The notes: generated by a model from the sequence alone, not told the origin. Shown: positions 1 to 10,013, counted from the first letter of the stretch. The stretch is 64,000 bases of DNA from CAVQCA01 sp963763115 (GCA_963763115.1 CAVXNM010000021.1:1-64000), one strand, 5' to 3'. Made by a program: numbers and translations.

Positions 1-341
1 CAGCTACCAGGGTCCACCTCTCTCAGGTCGGGACAATCGCCAAACAAAAGTGCGAAAAATTCTGGACACTACACAGATCTACCTCGCCTCCTCTGGGGCA
101 AGGCAGATTCATCCCCTTTCAGTTACACCAAGGCCACCCCAGAGGTGGATGCTTTACGAAACTAACTGTCCAAGAAACCGGGTCAACTCCAGAGATTCAT
201 CTCATGCGCCCGTTCTATGGCAGACACCGGATCAGTTCTGTGAAGGTAGGGTGAAGTGGCCGGTTGCAGCATGATCAGGCCACCGCATATGGGGGGTAGA
301 TGCTTAAGCGGTTGTCGAAAAATCAAGGTTCATTTCTCAGG
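1..341. other. Intergenic stretch with no supported gene
   Basis: I see no coding region that I can support. The open frames here are short, overlap one another and have no family-like composition. The stretch ends at the stop codon of the leftward glycosyltransferase gene that follows. It could be IS or recombination debris, but I recognised no element end. Confidence 0.4.
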
Positions 342-1733
342 TCAATTTGATGTTGATACTTTATCTACCTCTGAAATACGACTTAAAAAATCTTTCTGGC
401 AGTTAATTATTATTTTTGTCTCGTTTTCAAAATTATCAATATCTTGACCTATATTATTTCCAAATGTTTCTAATATAATCTTATTAATATCAGCAAACTT
501 AATATCTGGATAGTTTAGATATGAGCACTCAGGATTATTAGTTTTAGTATATACCTCACATGAATCATGAATACCGTCTCTCGCCTCTAATATGGCCAAT
601 AATTTTTCCGTAGTTTTTTCTGGGGATATATTTTCCATGGCCCATTTTTTTGGTTGATACTTTTTCCAGCTGTCTTTCATTTGCAGCAATCCATCTTCCA
701 AAAATCTATCGGATATTAACAACCCGGTATGCTCATTAATATAACATTTATTCACACCTATATTTTCTGCGATACAGATTACAGGTACATTTGTGAACAT
801 GGACTCAAACAGACTTTTATTGCTTCCTTCCTTGTATGACAACAAAATATTAACTTTGCTTGAATTTATAACTTTATTCAGCGCCTCCCTGTTGAGTGAA
901 AAGTGGATCTCAATATTACACTCGATACCAAAATATTTTGGTAATGACCTGATGATTTCTTGCTTGCCTCCCCAGGAGGCACAAACCAGACAGCCTTTAT
1001 AATCAGGATCACTGTTTTTAGTTATCTTTTTAATGGCCTTTAGATATCTAACGACTCGCTTTATATGACTAGTATTTGCCACATAAATTGAATCATACTG
1101 TTTATCACAATCTTGTTCGTAATATGAATTATTATCCACCCAATCACTAGCACCGAAGGACAGCGGAACCAAATTGGTTGTTAAGGCATTCAGTGCAATT
1201 CTATCAAGCAACTCAGTTGCCTCTACAAACACATACTCCCTGGTTTCAAGAGCCCAACTGAGGATATCCGCATCAAAATATCCTGACCAACTTGGTTCAA
1301 GCACAATATGAAAGTGTTTGGCTAGCTTGTTTATATCGATATTACGGAGATAGTAAGAAAATACTTTGGTGAACTTAATAATCAGGATCCCCTTTGATAC
1401 GAATCCATTATTCTCATATACCGGCCAGCGAATAATAATACTCCTCAGTGCTGCCTCATTGCTACTGACACCATAGGAAACCTGCGGGGACAATACCTTC
1501 TTGTCCAATAACAGAAACCTTTTAAAGAGTGCAATGGAAGTAGGACTATAATCATACCTGATTGCAGTCATCAAATAATTGGCACATTTATGTCTATTAC
1601 CGAAAAAATAAAAAACTGCGGCTACAATAGCCAACCATTTTGCGATGAGGCTTTTTAAATGGGCACGGAAAAGGTCAGAAATTAAGGCATGATTGCAGTA
1701 CCACCATGCTCGTGAAGGAATATATTTAACCAT
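342..1733 (-). CDS. GT4-like glycosyltransferase, 463 aa
   Basis: A probable cytoplasmic glycosyltransferase of the GT-B fold, family 4 type, that would add one sugar from a nucleotide donor to a lipid-linked or surface glycan. The C-terminal half has the family donor-binding signature: EGSNKSLFESMF at about residues 302-313, followed by a PVIC segment and HTGLLI. The N-terminal acceptor half is poorly conserved, and a Lys/Asn-rich tail of about 100 residues extends past the usual end. The gene is strongly A+T-rich like its neighbours to 13 kb and lies alone on the minus strand, head-to-head with the CapK-like gene. The acceptor and the sugar cannot be told from sequence. Confidence 0.75.
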   Translation of the reverse strand: MVKYIPSRAWWYCNHALISDLFRAHLKSLIAKWLAIVAAVFYFFGNRHKCANYLMTAIRYDYSPTSIALFKRFLLLDKKVLSPQVSYGVSSNEAALRSIIIRWPVYENNGFVSKGILIIKFTKVFSYYLRNIDINKLAKHFHIVLEPSWSGYFDADILSWALETREYVFVEATELLDRIALNALTTNLVPLSFGASDWVDNNSYYEQDCDKQYDSIYVANTSHIKRVVRYLKAIKKITKNSDPDYKGCLVCASWGGKQEIIRSLPKYFGIECNIEIHFSLNREALNKVINSSKVNILLSYKEGSNKSLFESMFTNVPVICIAENIGVNKCYINEHTGLLISDRFLEDGLLQMKDSWKKYQPKKWAMENISPEKTTEKLLAILEARDGIHDSCEVYTKTNNPECSYLNYPDIKFADINKIILETFGNNIGQDIDNFENETKIIINCQKDFLSRISEVDKVSTSN

Positions 1734-1856
1734 ACTTTATTTGGTGCTCGATTTTTGTATACATGTCTGAATTTGTACCGTATAGAGAAACTCAATATCG
1801 GAAATGGTTTAATGTGCGAGCATTATGAATACCCAATGAGTTAGTAGTGACTATTG

Positions 1857-3203
1857 ATGAATAGGTTTTTATCAAAATATCTATTTTATTACCCGGTCAC
1901 CATTTCTCGTGGTGAAATTGTATTTAAGTACCTCATGCAGTACAAAAGAATGCAATGGATAAATAATACTGATATAGAAGCATATCAGTTTAAAAAGTTG
2001 AATAAATTAATAAAATATGCAGTTGCTAATAGCTCGTATTACAAACAACTCATGAGTGATAATGGTATAACTATATCCAGTATAAATAGCCTGGCAGATC
2101 TCGCGAGAGTACCTGCAACCACTAAATCAGATATAGTCAATTACTATACGACCATTCTATCTACCAGAAAATTTCTGTTTTCTTCATCAAAAACAACGGG
2201 TGGGTCGACGGGGCAGCCAGTAACGATTAAAAAAAATGCTGACGCTCTAGCAAGAGAGCGTGCAGCGACATGGCGCGCATATGAGTGGGCGGGGGTTGGT
2301 ATTGGAGATATTCAGGCCCGTTTCTGGGGTGTGCCACTCTCGAAAAAGTCTCATCTGCTTTCTAAATTGGTGGACTTTGTTTCCAATAGGACAAGACTAT
2401 CTGCATTTCAGATTAACGAGAAAAGTCTTGAGGAATACTATAAAAAGTTATTGAAATTACGACCAGCTTACTTGTACGGATATGTGTCGATGATTTCAGC
2501 TTTTGCTGTTTACCTGGAGAAAAACAAATTAAACGGGTTGCCTGGGTTGAGGTCGGTCATAACAACATCTGAAGTTCTAGATGATCATTCACGTAATTTG
2601 ATCGAGAATGTGTTTGGGGTGAGCGTATTCAATGAATATGGGTGCGGCGAAGTAGGATCTATTGCCCATGAATGTGAGCACGGAAATATGCATGTTATGG
2701 CTGAGAATGTAATTATTGAGATTGATGCTTCTAATAGTGCAGACGGTGAAAGTGGCGAGATTATTGTTACTGAACTCCACAACTATGCGATGCCGCTTAT
2801 TAGATACAGATTGGGTGATTATGCCACTCTTTCAAAAGAAGAGTGCAAATGTGGCCGTGGCCTGCCAGTATTAAAAAAAGTGCACGGAAGAGCTTATGAT
2901 ATGGTAATTGATCCTGATGGGAACAGACATCATCCTGAAGTTTTGATGTATATATTCGAAGAGCTTAAATCCAGTGGGGCTGGTATAAGTCAATTCCAGG
3001 TTATACAAATCAGTGTAGATTCCTTCTTAATCAATATTGTTCATGATATGTCTTATAAAAAGGAAACTGAAGAAGAGATTCTGAATCGGATTAGAGAGAA
3101 AATCCATCCTGGATTTTCTGTTAATTTTTGTTATGTAGATGAAATTATGAGAGAGAAATCAGGAAAACTGAGAGTAATCAAGTCAGAGATCAACACATAC
3201 TAA
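1857..3203 (+). CDS. CapK/PaaK-like adenylate-forming enzyme (phenylacetate-CoA ligase family)
   Basis: A member of the AMP-binding family that includes phenylacetate-CoA ligase and the capsule-cluster protein CapK. The phosphate-binding motif SSKTTGGSTGQP lies at about residues 110-121. A YGCGEVG segment near residue 260 and a YRLGDY segment near 315 match the family core, and a CKCGRGLP cysteine pair follows. Length (about 448 aa) is normal. ATG at 1857 is preferred over the in-frame TTG one codon upstream. In polysaccharide clusters such proteins are presumed to activate an acyl or amino-acyl group for sugar decoration, but substrates are mostly unknown. The IS4 element begins 165 bp downstream. 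Confidence 0.8.
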   Translation: MNRFLSKYLFYYPVTISRGEIVFKYLMQYKRMQWINNTDIEAYQFKKLNKLIKYAVANSSYYKQLMSDNGITISSINSLADLARVPATTKSDIVNYYTTILSTRKFLFSSSKTTGGSTGQPVTIKKNADALARERAATWRAYEWAGVGIGDIQARFWGVPLSKKSHLLSKLVDFVSNRTRLSAFQINEKSLEEYYKKLLKLRPAYLYGYVSMISAFAVYLEKNKLNGLPGLRSVITTSEVLDDHSRNLIENVFGVSVFNEYGCGEVGSIAHECEHGNMHVMAENVIIEIDASNSADGESGEIIVTELHNYAMPLIRYRLGDYATLSKEECKCGRGLPVLKKVHGRAYDMVIDPDGNRHHPEVLMYIFEELKSSGAGISQFQVIQISVDSFLINIVHDMSYKKETEEEILNRIREKIHPGFSVNFCYVDEIMREKSGKLRVIKSEINTY

Positions 3204-3360
3204 ACTAACCGTCTAATAGTGTTTAATTGGTGCATTTCAATAGTCATGAGTGTTGCTTTCTATTCATATTTCACTCCTATCATCAAATATGACACATAAA
3301 CTTTCCAAGTCTTTTAACCATCCGGCTGGTCCCACCTATGATGTTATGTATGCATAAAGG

Positions 3361-3369
3361 ACTATAGGC
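3361..3369. repeat. Target-site duplication, left copy (8-9 bp)
   Basis: ACTATAGGC lies immediately left of the IS4-type element and is repeated at 4900-4908 on the other side. The last base may belong to the terminal repeat, so the duplication is 8 or 9 bp. This is direct evidence of transposition into this spot. Confidence 0.8.
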
Positions 3370-4899
3370 GAATGGCACTTAATTAAGGATCAGCGAGGCA
3401 CGTGTCGTCGGCTAATGGTTTGAAACTGAAAGAGAAGGTTGACTGGGACTGGTAAGATGTTTGTGGCGAAACATCGACCCCACCAATCCCGAGGCCAACC
3501 TTCATGACACACTGTAACCGTCCATCGCTGCCACAACAACGTCGTCTTGCCAAACAGGCTCAGAAAATCGATGCCAATCATTTCTTCAACCTGCTCACCG
3601 GCCCACAGTTACTGGAGGCGGTGGAGGCGCAGCTACCCGAGCACCGGGAACGCCACTATCCACCGACGCTGACGTTATCGATGTTTTTAGGGCAAGTCAT
3701 GAGTGCCGACGGTTCCTGTCAGAACACGGTGAATGAAGCGCTGGTCAATCGCCTGCTGAGCGGGATGTCGGTGAGCAGCGCCAACACCGGCGGCTATTGC
3801 ATCGCGCGCCAGCGCTTGCCGCAGGAGATGGTGAGTACGCTGGCCCGACAAACCGGGGTTTTGCTTGGCGCGCACACGCCCACGGGGTGGTTGTGGCGCG
3901 GCCGGCACGTGAAACTGGTGGACGGCACGACGGTATCGATGCCGGACACCGAGGCGAATCAGGTGCGCTTTCCTCAACCGGGGGGACAAGCCCCTGGCGT
4001 GGGTTTTCCGCTGGCGCGGCTGGTCGGGGTGATCTCCCTGTCCAACGGCGCGGTGCTCGATGCCGCCATGGCGGCCTACCAGGGCAAGGGCACGGGCGAA
4101 CATGGTCTGTTTCGGGGTCTCACTGGGTCGTTTATCGAAGGCGATGTGATGCTGGCGGACGGCTATTATTGTAGTTATTTCCTGATCGCCGATTTGATAC
4201 GGCGCGGGGTGGACGTGGTGTTCGAGCAGCATGGCGCGCGCCATACCGATTTTCGCACCGGAGAGAAACTCGGCGCACGGGATCATTTGGTGCAGTGGCC
4301 CCGGCCTGCCCGGCCGGACTGGATGAGCCGGGAAACCTACTGCAGCCATCCGCAGGCGATCACGGTGCGCGAAGTGAACGTCGGCAAGAAAGTGCTGGTG
4401 ACCACGCTGCTCTCGCCACGCAAGACCGCCAAGGCCGATCTGGGAGCGCTGTTCCTGCAACGCTGGCATGTGGAGTTGGACCTGCGAAACATCAAGACCA
4501 CCCTCGGCATGGAAGCGTTGAGTTGCAAGAGCCCAGAGATGTGCGAGAAGGAACTGTGGGTCTATCTCCTGGCGTACAACCTGATCCGGCTGCTGATGGC
4601 CGAGGCGGCGCTACAGGCCGGGGTGCTGCCGCGCCAGTTGAGCTTCAAACATACGCTGCAGATTTGGATAGCCTGGAGTCAACGGCAGTTTCTCTCAGGC
4701 GCCAAAGAAGACACGGCGACCTTGTTCATGCTCATTGCCCAAATACGCGTAGGAGAACGACCCGGCCGGGTTGAACCACGGGCGGTCAAGCGCAGGCCCA
4801 AGCCTTATCCGCGCTTGAACATACCTCGCTGGAAAGCACGTCAGGAAATCAAAAAACATGGGCATGCCAGAAAGCTTGGGCTTAATTAAGTGCCATTCG
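3369..4899 (+). mobile_element. IS4-family insertion sequence, about 1.53 kb, intact
   Basis: A complete insertion sequence bounded by perfect 19-bp inverted repeats (CGAATGGCACTTAATTAAG at 3369-3387 and its reverse complement at 4881-4899) and flanked by an 8-9 bp direct repeat (3361 and 4900). It carries one transposase gene whose stop codon lies inside the right repeat. It is far more G+C-rich than the A+T-rich glycan genes on either side, showing a foreign and probably recent origin. It sits between a capK-like gene and a GT4 gene and disrupts neither. Confidence 0.92.
3504..4889 (+). CDS. IS4-family transposase, 461 aa
   Basis: A DDE transposase that catalyses cut-and-paste movement of the surrounding element. 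The first acidic residue is in LVDGTTVSMPD (about residue 139), the second in VMLADGYYCS (about 220), and the glutamate region in WHVELDLRNIK (about 325), which matches the Y(2)R(3)E(6)K-type signature of the IS4 family. The reading frame is intact and of normal length, so the element may still be active. The stop codon TAA is part of the right inverted repeat. The translation start ATG at 3504 lies about 135 bp inside the left end. Confidence 0.92.
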   Translation: MTHCNRPSLPQQRRLAKQAQKIDANHFFNLLTGPQLLEAVEAQLPEHRERHYPPTLTLSMFLGQVMSADGSCQNTVNEALVNRLLSGMSVSSANTGGYCIARQRLPQEMVSTLARQTGVLLGAHTPTGWLWRGRHVKLVDGTTVSMPDTEANQVRFPQPGGQAPGVGFPLARLVGVISLSNGAVLDAAMAAYQGKGTGEHGLFRGLTGSFIEGDVMLADGYYCSYFLIADLIRRGVDVVFEQHGARHTDFRTGEKLGARDHLVQWPRPARPDWMSRETYCSHPQAITVREVNVGKKVLVTTLLSPRKTAKADLGALFLQRWHVELDLRNIKTTLGMEALSCKSPEMCEKELWVYLLAYNLIRLLMAEAALQAGVLPRQLSFKHTLQIWIAWSQRQFLSGAKEDTATLFMLIAQIRVGERPGRVEPRAVKRRPKPYPRLNIPRWKARQEIKKHGHARKLGLN

Positions 4900-4986
4900 A
4901 CTATAGGCTTGTTTGCTTAGATGATCCCGAATAAATCTTGCGAACTTTCCAGACAACACTGCATATATTTGATATAGATTATTTTC

Positions 4987-6213
4987 ATGAAGATACTCTG
5001 GCTTTCTCATCTTGTACCCTATCCCCCAAAAGGTGGTGTATTACAAAGGAGTTACAATTTAATCAAGGAAGTATCCAAGTACCATGAGGTAACTCTAATA
5101 GCATTTACTCAAACCAGCCTGCTCAAAGCAATGTTCGATTCTGTACAGGATGGAATAGAAGAAGCAAAGCGGCATTTAAGCGAATATTGCAAGTATATCG
5201 AATTTGTAGGAATACCATGTGAAGGGTCAATTTTTGATAAGAGGATGCTTGCGCTGAAAAGTATTTTCACAATAGATCCTTACACGATCAACTGGCTGAA
5301 ATCTAGTGAGATGGGGGCAATGATAGAAGATATGACCAGGAATCATCAATATGACGTTGTGCATTTTGATACTATTAGTCTTTCTTCTTATCTACCATTT
5401 TTCCCTGACAAGCCAAAGGTTCTTGACCATCACAACATTGAATCACATATGATGTTACGAAGGGCAACGCAGGAAGTTAACAAGCTAAAACAATTGTATT
5501 ATTTTATGGAAGGAAAAAAACTACTAAGATACGAGAAGCATGTTTGTAGAGAATTTGATTTGCATATCACATGTTCATCTATTGATTCAGAGCGACTTCT
5601 CGATGTAGACCAGAGTCTCAGAGTTGAAGAAATATCTAATGGTGTAGATGTCGATTATTTTTTTCCAGTTCCTGACAATGAAATGGAAAATCACCTTGTG
5701 TTTGCAGGGGGGCTTGATTGGTATCCGAATGCAGATGCCATGAGTTATTTTGCCAACGAAATATGGCCATTATTGAAAAAACAAGAGCCAAATATTGTTA
5801 TGAATGTTATTGGGAAAAATCCGTCAAATGAACTTATATCTCTAGCCAGACAGGATAGTAATTTCCGTTTGCATGGGTTTGTAGATGATGTAAGAGAATA
5901 TATATCAAAAGCATCGGTATATATATGCCCGATACGTGACGGTGGTGGTACAAAGCTTAAATTACTGGATGCATTTTCAATGGGTAAGGCAACGATCGCA
6001 CATCCTACTGCTAGCGAAGGCCTTGAAACGGTGGATGGGTATAATATTATGCTGGCAAATACGCCTGGTGAGTTCGCTGATAGAGCTGTTGATTTACTTA
6101 AAACCAGGTCCCTTAGAAAAAAACTTGGTAAGAATGCACGTAACCTAGTAGTTGAAAAATATGCTTTCAATAAAATAGGTGAAAAATTAGCTGAATTATA
6201 CTCCCGCATGTGA
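4987..6213 (+). CDS. GT4 glycosyltransferase, 408 aa
   Basis: A GT-B family 4 glycosyltransferase. The N-terminus shows the usual acceptor-side glycine loop (PYPPKGGVLQRS, about residues 12-23). The segment VLDHHNIESHMM near 148 is typical of sugar transferases in exopolysaccharide clusters, and the donor site GGGTKLKLLDAFSMGKA lies near 318. It resembles the Stp1-type transferases often found with exosortase-linked polysaccharide loci, but no exosortase was seen in this window. Low G+C matches the genes at the left edge, so it is probably the continuation of the capK operon, now separated by the IS4 element. Confidence 0.85.
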   Translation: MKILWLSHLVPYPPKGGVLQRSYNLIKEVSKYHEVTLIAFTQTSLLKAMFDSVQDGIEEAKRHLSEYCKYIEFVGIPCEGSIFDKRMLALKSIFTIDPYTINWLKSSEMGAMIEDMTRNHQYDVVHFDTISLSSYLPFFPDKPKVLDHHNIESHMMLRRATQEVNKLKQLYYFMEGKKLLRYEKHVCREFDLHITCSSIDSERLLDVDQSLRVEEISNGVDVDYFFPVPDNEMENHLVFAGGLDWYPNADAMSYFANEIWPLLKKQEPNIVMNVIGKNPSNELISLARQDSNFRLHGFVDDVREYISKASVYICPIRDGGGTKLKLLDAFSMGKATIAHPTASEGLETVDGYNIMLANTPGEFADRAVDLLKTRSLRKKLGKNARNLVVEKYAFNKIGEKLAELYSRM

Positions 6214-6479
6214 ACGCACGATGAACCATAAGCGTGAGAATGCTGAATATCTGACATTCCGTAAAGCGTGACTTCTTCATCGTAGAATCTCCTGTTACTG
6301 TCTATGGGGAAATTCTACTTCTGAACCTCGCCATTTTTTTCGGTGGGATTACCATCCGTCTGACACTTGCCGCCTATGCCAGGCAACTTGCAGCGAAATC
6401 GGCTACAGAGGCAACCGGAGAAGTGGTCCCGGTTATTTGAACAGTTAATCCTGTTTGCATAAGTGGATTCCCTGCTTGT
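6214..6479. other. Non-coding stretch, likely insertion-sequence debris
   Basis: No gene is supported. From about 6420 the sequence leads into the 3' end of the IS3-type transposase and probably includes that element's terminal sequence. The rest looks like broken mobile-element sequence but I could not assign it. Confidence 0.35.
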
Positions 6480-7345
6480 TTACGCCGCCATCAGTTGCGG
6501 CCGTTGGTTGAAGTAAACGCTGTCCGGCGTCATGCGGTCAAGTCGCGAGTGTGGCCGCCGGGTATTGTAGAAGTTCAGATACCGTCCCAGCGAGACCCTG
6601 GCCTGTGAGACCGATTCATAGGCTCTGAGATACACTTCTTCGTACTTGATGGTGCGCCACAGCCGTTCGACAAACACATTGTCACGCCAGCAGCCCTTGC
6701 CATCCATGCTAACGCGGATGCCATGGGCCTTCAGCAGCTCGGTAAACACCAGACTGGTGAACTGGCTGCCCTGGTCGGTGTTGAAGATCTCGGGTACTCC
6801 ATAGTTATCTATGGTCTCCTGCACCGCATCCAGACAGAACTGCACATCCATCGTGATGGATACCCGCCACGACAGTATCTTCCGGCTGTACCAGTCGATG
6901 ACCACCGCCAGATAGATAAAGCCCCGCGCCATCGGAATGTAGGTGATATCCATCGCATAGACCTGATTGGGACGATCAACGTGCAGGTGCCGCAGCAGGT
7001 ACGGGTAGACAACGTGACCTGGATGCTTCTTGCTGGTATTGGGCTTGCGGTAGAGCGTCTCAATACCCATCCGCCGCATCAATGTCCGCACCCGACGTCG
7101 ACCCACCCGGATACCCAGCAGATTCAGCAGATCCCGCAGCATCCGGCTGCCCGCATAGGGACACTCAAGATGCAGTTCATCGATGATGCGCATCAGTGCC
7201 AGGTCTTCCTCACTGACCGAGCGGGGTCGGTAGTACACGCTGCCCCGGCTGATTGCCAGCGCCTCGGCCTGGCGGGTAACAGGCAATTCGTGATCGCGGT
7301 TTATCATCGCTTTGCGCTCGGACTCTAAACACAACTGCTACTGAA
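6420..7345 (-). mobile_element. Truncated IS3-family element (orfB retained, orfA absent)
   Basis: Only the downstream half of an IS3-type element is present. IS3 elements normally carry a short helix-turn-helix orfA overlapping orfB upstream. Here only about 35 bp separate the start of orfB (7334) from the stop of the flippase gene (7369), leaving no room for orfA. The left boundary near 6420 (around GTGGTCCCGGTTATTTG) is an estimate, and no matching repeat was found at the other end. The remnant should be unable to move by itself. Confidence 0.7.
6480..7334 (-). CDS. IS3-family transposase OrfB (rve integrase core), 284 aa
   Basis: The catalytic subunit of an IS3-type transposase. An HTH_21-like N-terminal segment (YAGSRMLRDLL, near residue 60) precedes the DDE integrase core. 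D1 is in YAMDITYIPM (about residue 128), D2 in NTDQGSQFTS (about 189), and E in VERLWRTIKYEE (about 225). The frame is intact. Productive transposase would normally arise by frameshifting from orfA, which is missing, so this is probably a non-functional leftover. It lies just past the 3' end of the flippase gene. Confidence 0.85.
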   Translation of the reverse strand: MCLESERKAMINRDHELPVTRQAEALAISRGSVYYRPRSVSEEDLALMRIIDELHLECPYAGSRMLRDLLNLLGIRVGRRRVRTLMRRMGIETLYRKPNTSKKHPGHVVYPYLLRHLHVDRPNQVYAMDITYIPMARGFIYLAVVIDWYSRKILSWRVSITMDVQFCLDAVQETIDNYGVPEIFNTDQGSQFTSLVFTELLKAHGIRVSMDGKGCWRDNVFVERLWRTIKYEEVYLRAYESVSQARVSLGRYLNFYNTRRPHSRLDRMTPDSVYFNQRPQLMAA

Positions 7346-7368
7346 TAAGGGGTGACGTCGACAGGAGT

Positions 7369-8850
7369 TTAAGGGTCAGGTGCGCTCTGCAGTTTACGTA
7401 TCTTATTCCATATCTGTATTTTTTCATTCCTTGATAGAATTGGCATCATATACGATATGGCTATAAACAATATCACCAGAGCAGAACGGAACAGTATTGA
7501 TGGTAAAATACCTTTAGGTGACAGTATAGACAGAAAGTAGATTAATGTAGCCACTAATGTTACTTGGGAGATCTTTGCCCAAGGTAGTTCCATATTATAA
7601 AGTCCCGAGCTCTTCAGATTTGTCCAGTATAACCTTGCGCCAAAACCGGCAACTGTAGACCAAGCGGCACCGTATATTCCATACGTGGGTATAAGTGTGA
7701 AATAGGCTAGTGTGATAACCGCTACGCCAAGCATTTCACCATATGCTATTTGCATTGTTTTTTCTTCAAGCAGAATCCCAATGCTGCAGTATTTAGTCCA
7801 TGCCTGAAAAATATAGGCAATGATTATTATCGGTACGATTTTATAAGCCTCAAGGAATGAGGGAGCCGCCATTAGCCGTAGTAGATCCCTAGAAAATATT
7901 GAAATACACAGACCGACAAGGATTAGTATCGCGCTGATGTAAATGAATATGGTTTGGTAAATGTGCTTGGCATGAGACTTCTTGTGTATATTATATTTTT
8001 CAGAATCCCACATCTTTTCGAAGGGGTCCCAAGTCAAAAGAAGTAGCACAAATCCAAACTTATATCCCAAGGCATAAATACCGACCTGTGTTAAGTCAGT
8101 ATATATGTTGAGAATATATCTATCACCAAATGTCATATAAAATGATCCAAGTGCGGCCAGTTTCAATGGCAGACTGAATGAGAAAAGCGATTTGCACACT
8201 GCTTTTATAACCCTAATTCCTGTTCTGGATATGGTGTATCCTGTTAGCAGGATGCCGATAACAATTCCTTGGATAACCGCGCTATAAATAACACCTTCAA
8301 CGCGCATTTCTAGAAACACAATTAAATAAATATTAAGAGATAATTGAAGAACCAGTTTTGTAATGCTGAAAATAAGGAACAGCCAGGGCTTTTGCTGGGC
8401 TCGTATATAAATCATTGGGATTTCTATCAGCGGTCCAACAAACAATGTTATTGCAAAGAGTGATATGTAATGTTTGTAGCTAATGTCTGAAAAAATAACA
8501 ATAGATAATGGGCCAGACAATGAAATCACAATAACCGCACCGATGCTATTTAGCAGTAGACTAAGTACGAGTGCTGATGAAATGATATTCTTCTTTTGGC
8601 CTTCCGAGTCAACCGTACAATAAAAGCGAAAAACCGCATCCCTAGCTCGTGCACTAAATATTATTGATGCAACATCCAGCAGCATGGATAGAAGTTCTAT
8701 AACGCCATAGTCGGCTGGAGTAAGGAAACGAGTGTAAATCGGAAGCATAATAAGGCTGACGCCGCGCCTGAGTATGTCCCCAAGCATATAGATAGCGGTG
8801 TGGTTAACTATGCTGCTCTTATTAGTCCTCATCGCTCGAATATTTTCCAA
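7369..8850 (-). CDS. Wzx-type oligosaccharide flippase (MOP superfamily), 493 aa
   Basis: A polytopic inner-membrane protein predicted to move lipid-linked glycan units to the periplasmic face. The sequence starts with a short cytoplasmic lead and NHTAIYMLGDILRRG, followed by about 12-14 hydrophobic segments typical of the polysaccharide-biosynthesis branch of the MOP exporters. It starts 2 nt after the stop of the upstream GT4 gene on the same strand, so the two form an operon. The last few residues before the stop lie at the junction with the IS3 remnant and may be altered, but overall length is normal. Confidence 0.88.
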   Translation of the reverse strand: MENIRAMRTNKSSIVNHTAIYMLGDILRRGVSLIMLPIYTRFLTPADYGVIELLSMLLDVASIIFSARARDAVFRFYCTVDSEGQKKNIISSALVLSLLLNSIGAVIVISLSGPLSIVIFSDISYKHYISLFAITLFVGPLIEIPMIYIRAQQKPWLFLIFSITKLVLQLSLNIYLIVFLEMRVEGVIYSAVIQGIVIGILLTGYTISRTGIRVIKAVCKSLFSFSLPLKLAALGSFYMTFGDRYILNIYTDLTQVGIYALGYKFGFVLLLLTWDPFEKMWDSEKYNIHKKSHAKHIYQTIFIYISAILILVGLCISIFSRDLLRLMAAPSFLEAYKIVPIIIIAYIFQAWTKYCSIGILLEEKTMQIAYGEMLGVAVITLAYFTLIPTYGIYGAAWSTVAGFGARLYWTNLKSSGLYNMELPWAKISQVTLVATLIYFLSILSPKGILPSILFRSALVILFIAISYMMPILSRNEKIQIWNKIRKLQSAPDP

Positions 8851-8852
8851 GC

Positions 8853-10013
8853 CTATAGACTAGGTGGCTTGTTTATCTCATGGTATTGAGATAAATATGC
8901 ACGGGCATTATGTTCTGCTGAGTAATGAGATCTGACTCGTTCCAGTGCCATGTCAGTGAGTTCTGATAGATTTGATGGTAATAGAGCAAGACGATGGACT
9001 TCATGTGCATATCCTTCTGGGCAATGGTTCCTGACGAGGGCTCCACATGAACCATTGTCCAGCAGTACAGGGATGCCGCCGGTTGCATGGGCGACGATAG
9101 GCACTTTCAGTGCCATTGCTTCCAGTAATATCATGGGGAGGCCTTCGTGATCAGACGTCATCATGAGCATGTCCAAATTCTGGAGTCTCTCGATTATGTC
9201 ATCACAATGTCCTTCAAAATGGATGGTGCTGTCCATGTCTAGCGCCCTACTGAGTGCCTCCAACTCGCTTCTTAAGGGGCCATCTCCAAATATATAGAAA
9301 TTTGCATTTATATCCGGATAATTGTCTCGTAGATAGCGCGCTGTTTTAATAAAAATATCAACGCGCTTCACAGGCACAAGTCGTCCGGCGAGTCCAATTC
9401 TAAATATATTGGGTCTGGTATGAAGTGCAGAAATTGATTTGACTTTGTGATTATAGAGTGAATTGATATCAATACCATTTTCAATAATGCGGATTTTCTC
9501 GTGTGGGAACAACTGTCTTAGAAAGACGGCAAGGTCTTCAGAAACGGCAACGATTCGGCACTGGATAAATTTTCCGGTTAACCTGTCGAGTAAACGTATG
9601 ATACGTTTCGGGAATTGCCACCATGGGGCTTGGTGTTCAGGTGCTCCATGCATGGTTCTAATGGAGGGTACTCTTCCTGCCAGATAACCTGCAATGCTTC
9701 CAAGGATATTTTCTTTTATTCTATGTGTATGGATAACATTGGGCCGTTGTTCTCTGATTAAGAGTAATAAATGTCTCAGCAGCTGAATGCTAGATAGACT
9801 TGTTTCGTCGTATACGAATACTTCTATTCCTGCCTCATGGAGATTTCTTTCTAGGGTTCCATGATTGAGGAGCACCACCCTTACCGATACGTTAGGAATG
9901 TTATGTAATGCCCGTACTAGAGTATATAGCTGCACCTCAGCACCAGCCCATAGATCACCAGATGCAATGTGTAATACTTTGATGGCTGTGTCATTGCCGG
10001 TCGCTATTATCAT
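8853..10013 (-). CDS. GT4 glycosyltransferase, 386 aa
   Basis: A GT-B glycosyltransferase. The N-terminal segment HIASGDLWAGAEVQLYTL (about residues 16-33) carries the acceptor-side glycine loop. THRIKENILGS near 95 and the donor motif DHEGLPMILLEAM near 288-300, followed by ATGGIP, are standard for family 4. Length is typical. It is directly upstream of the flippase with a 2-nt gap, which points to joint use in assembling and exporting one glycan unit. Sugar specificity is unknown. Confidence 0.87.
   Translation of the reverse strand: MIIATGNDTAIKVLHIASGDLWAGAEVQLYTLVRALHNIPNVSVRVVLLNHGTLERNLHEAGIEVFVYDETSLSSIQLLRHLLLLIREQRPNVIHTHRIKENILGSIAGYLAGRVPSIRTMHGAPEHQAPWWQFPKRIIRLLDRLTGKFIQCRIVAVSEDLAVFLRQLFPHEKIRIIENGIDINSLYNHKVKSISALHTRPNIFRIGLAGRLVPVKRVDIFIKTARYLRDNYPDINANFYIFGDGPLRSELEALSRALDMDSTIHFEGHCDDIIERLQNLDMLMMTSDHEGLPMILLEAMALKVPIVAHATGGIPVLLDNGSCGALVRNHCPEGYAHEVHRLALLPSNLSELTDMALERVRSHYSAEHNARAYLSQYHEINKPPSL

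Noticed and set aside
3687..4469. A 260-codon open frame antisense to the IS4 transposase
   Set aside because: It mirrors a clear transposase gene, has His/Arg/Pro-rich composition typical of antisense frames in G+C-rich DNA and has no family features.
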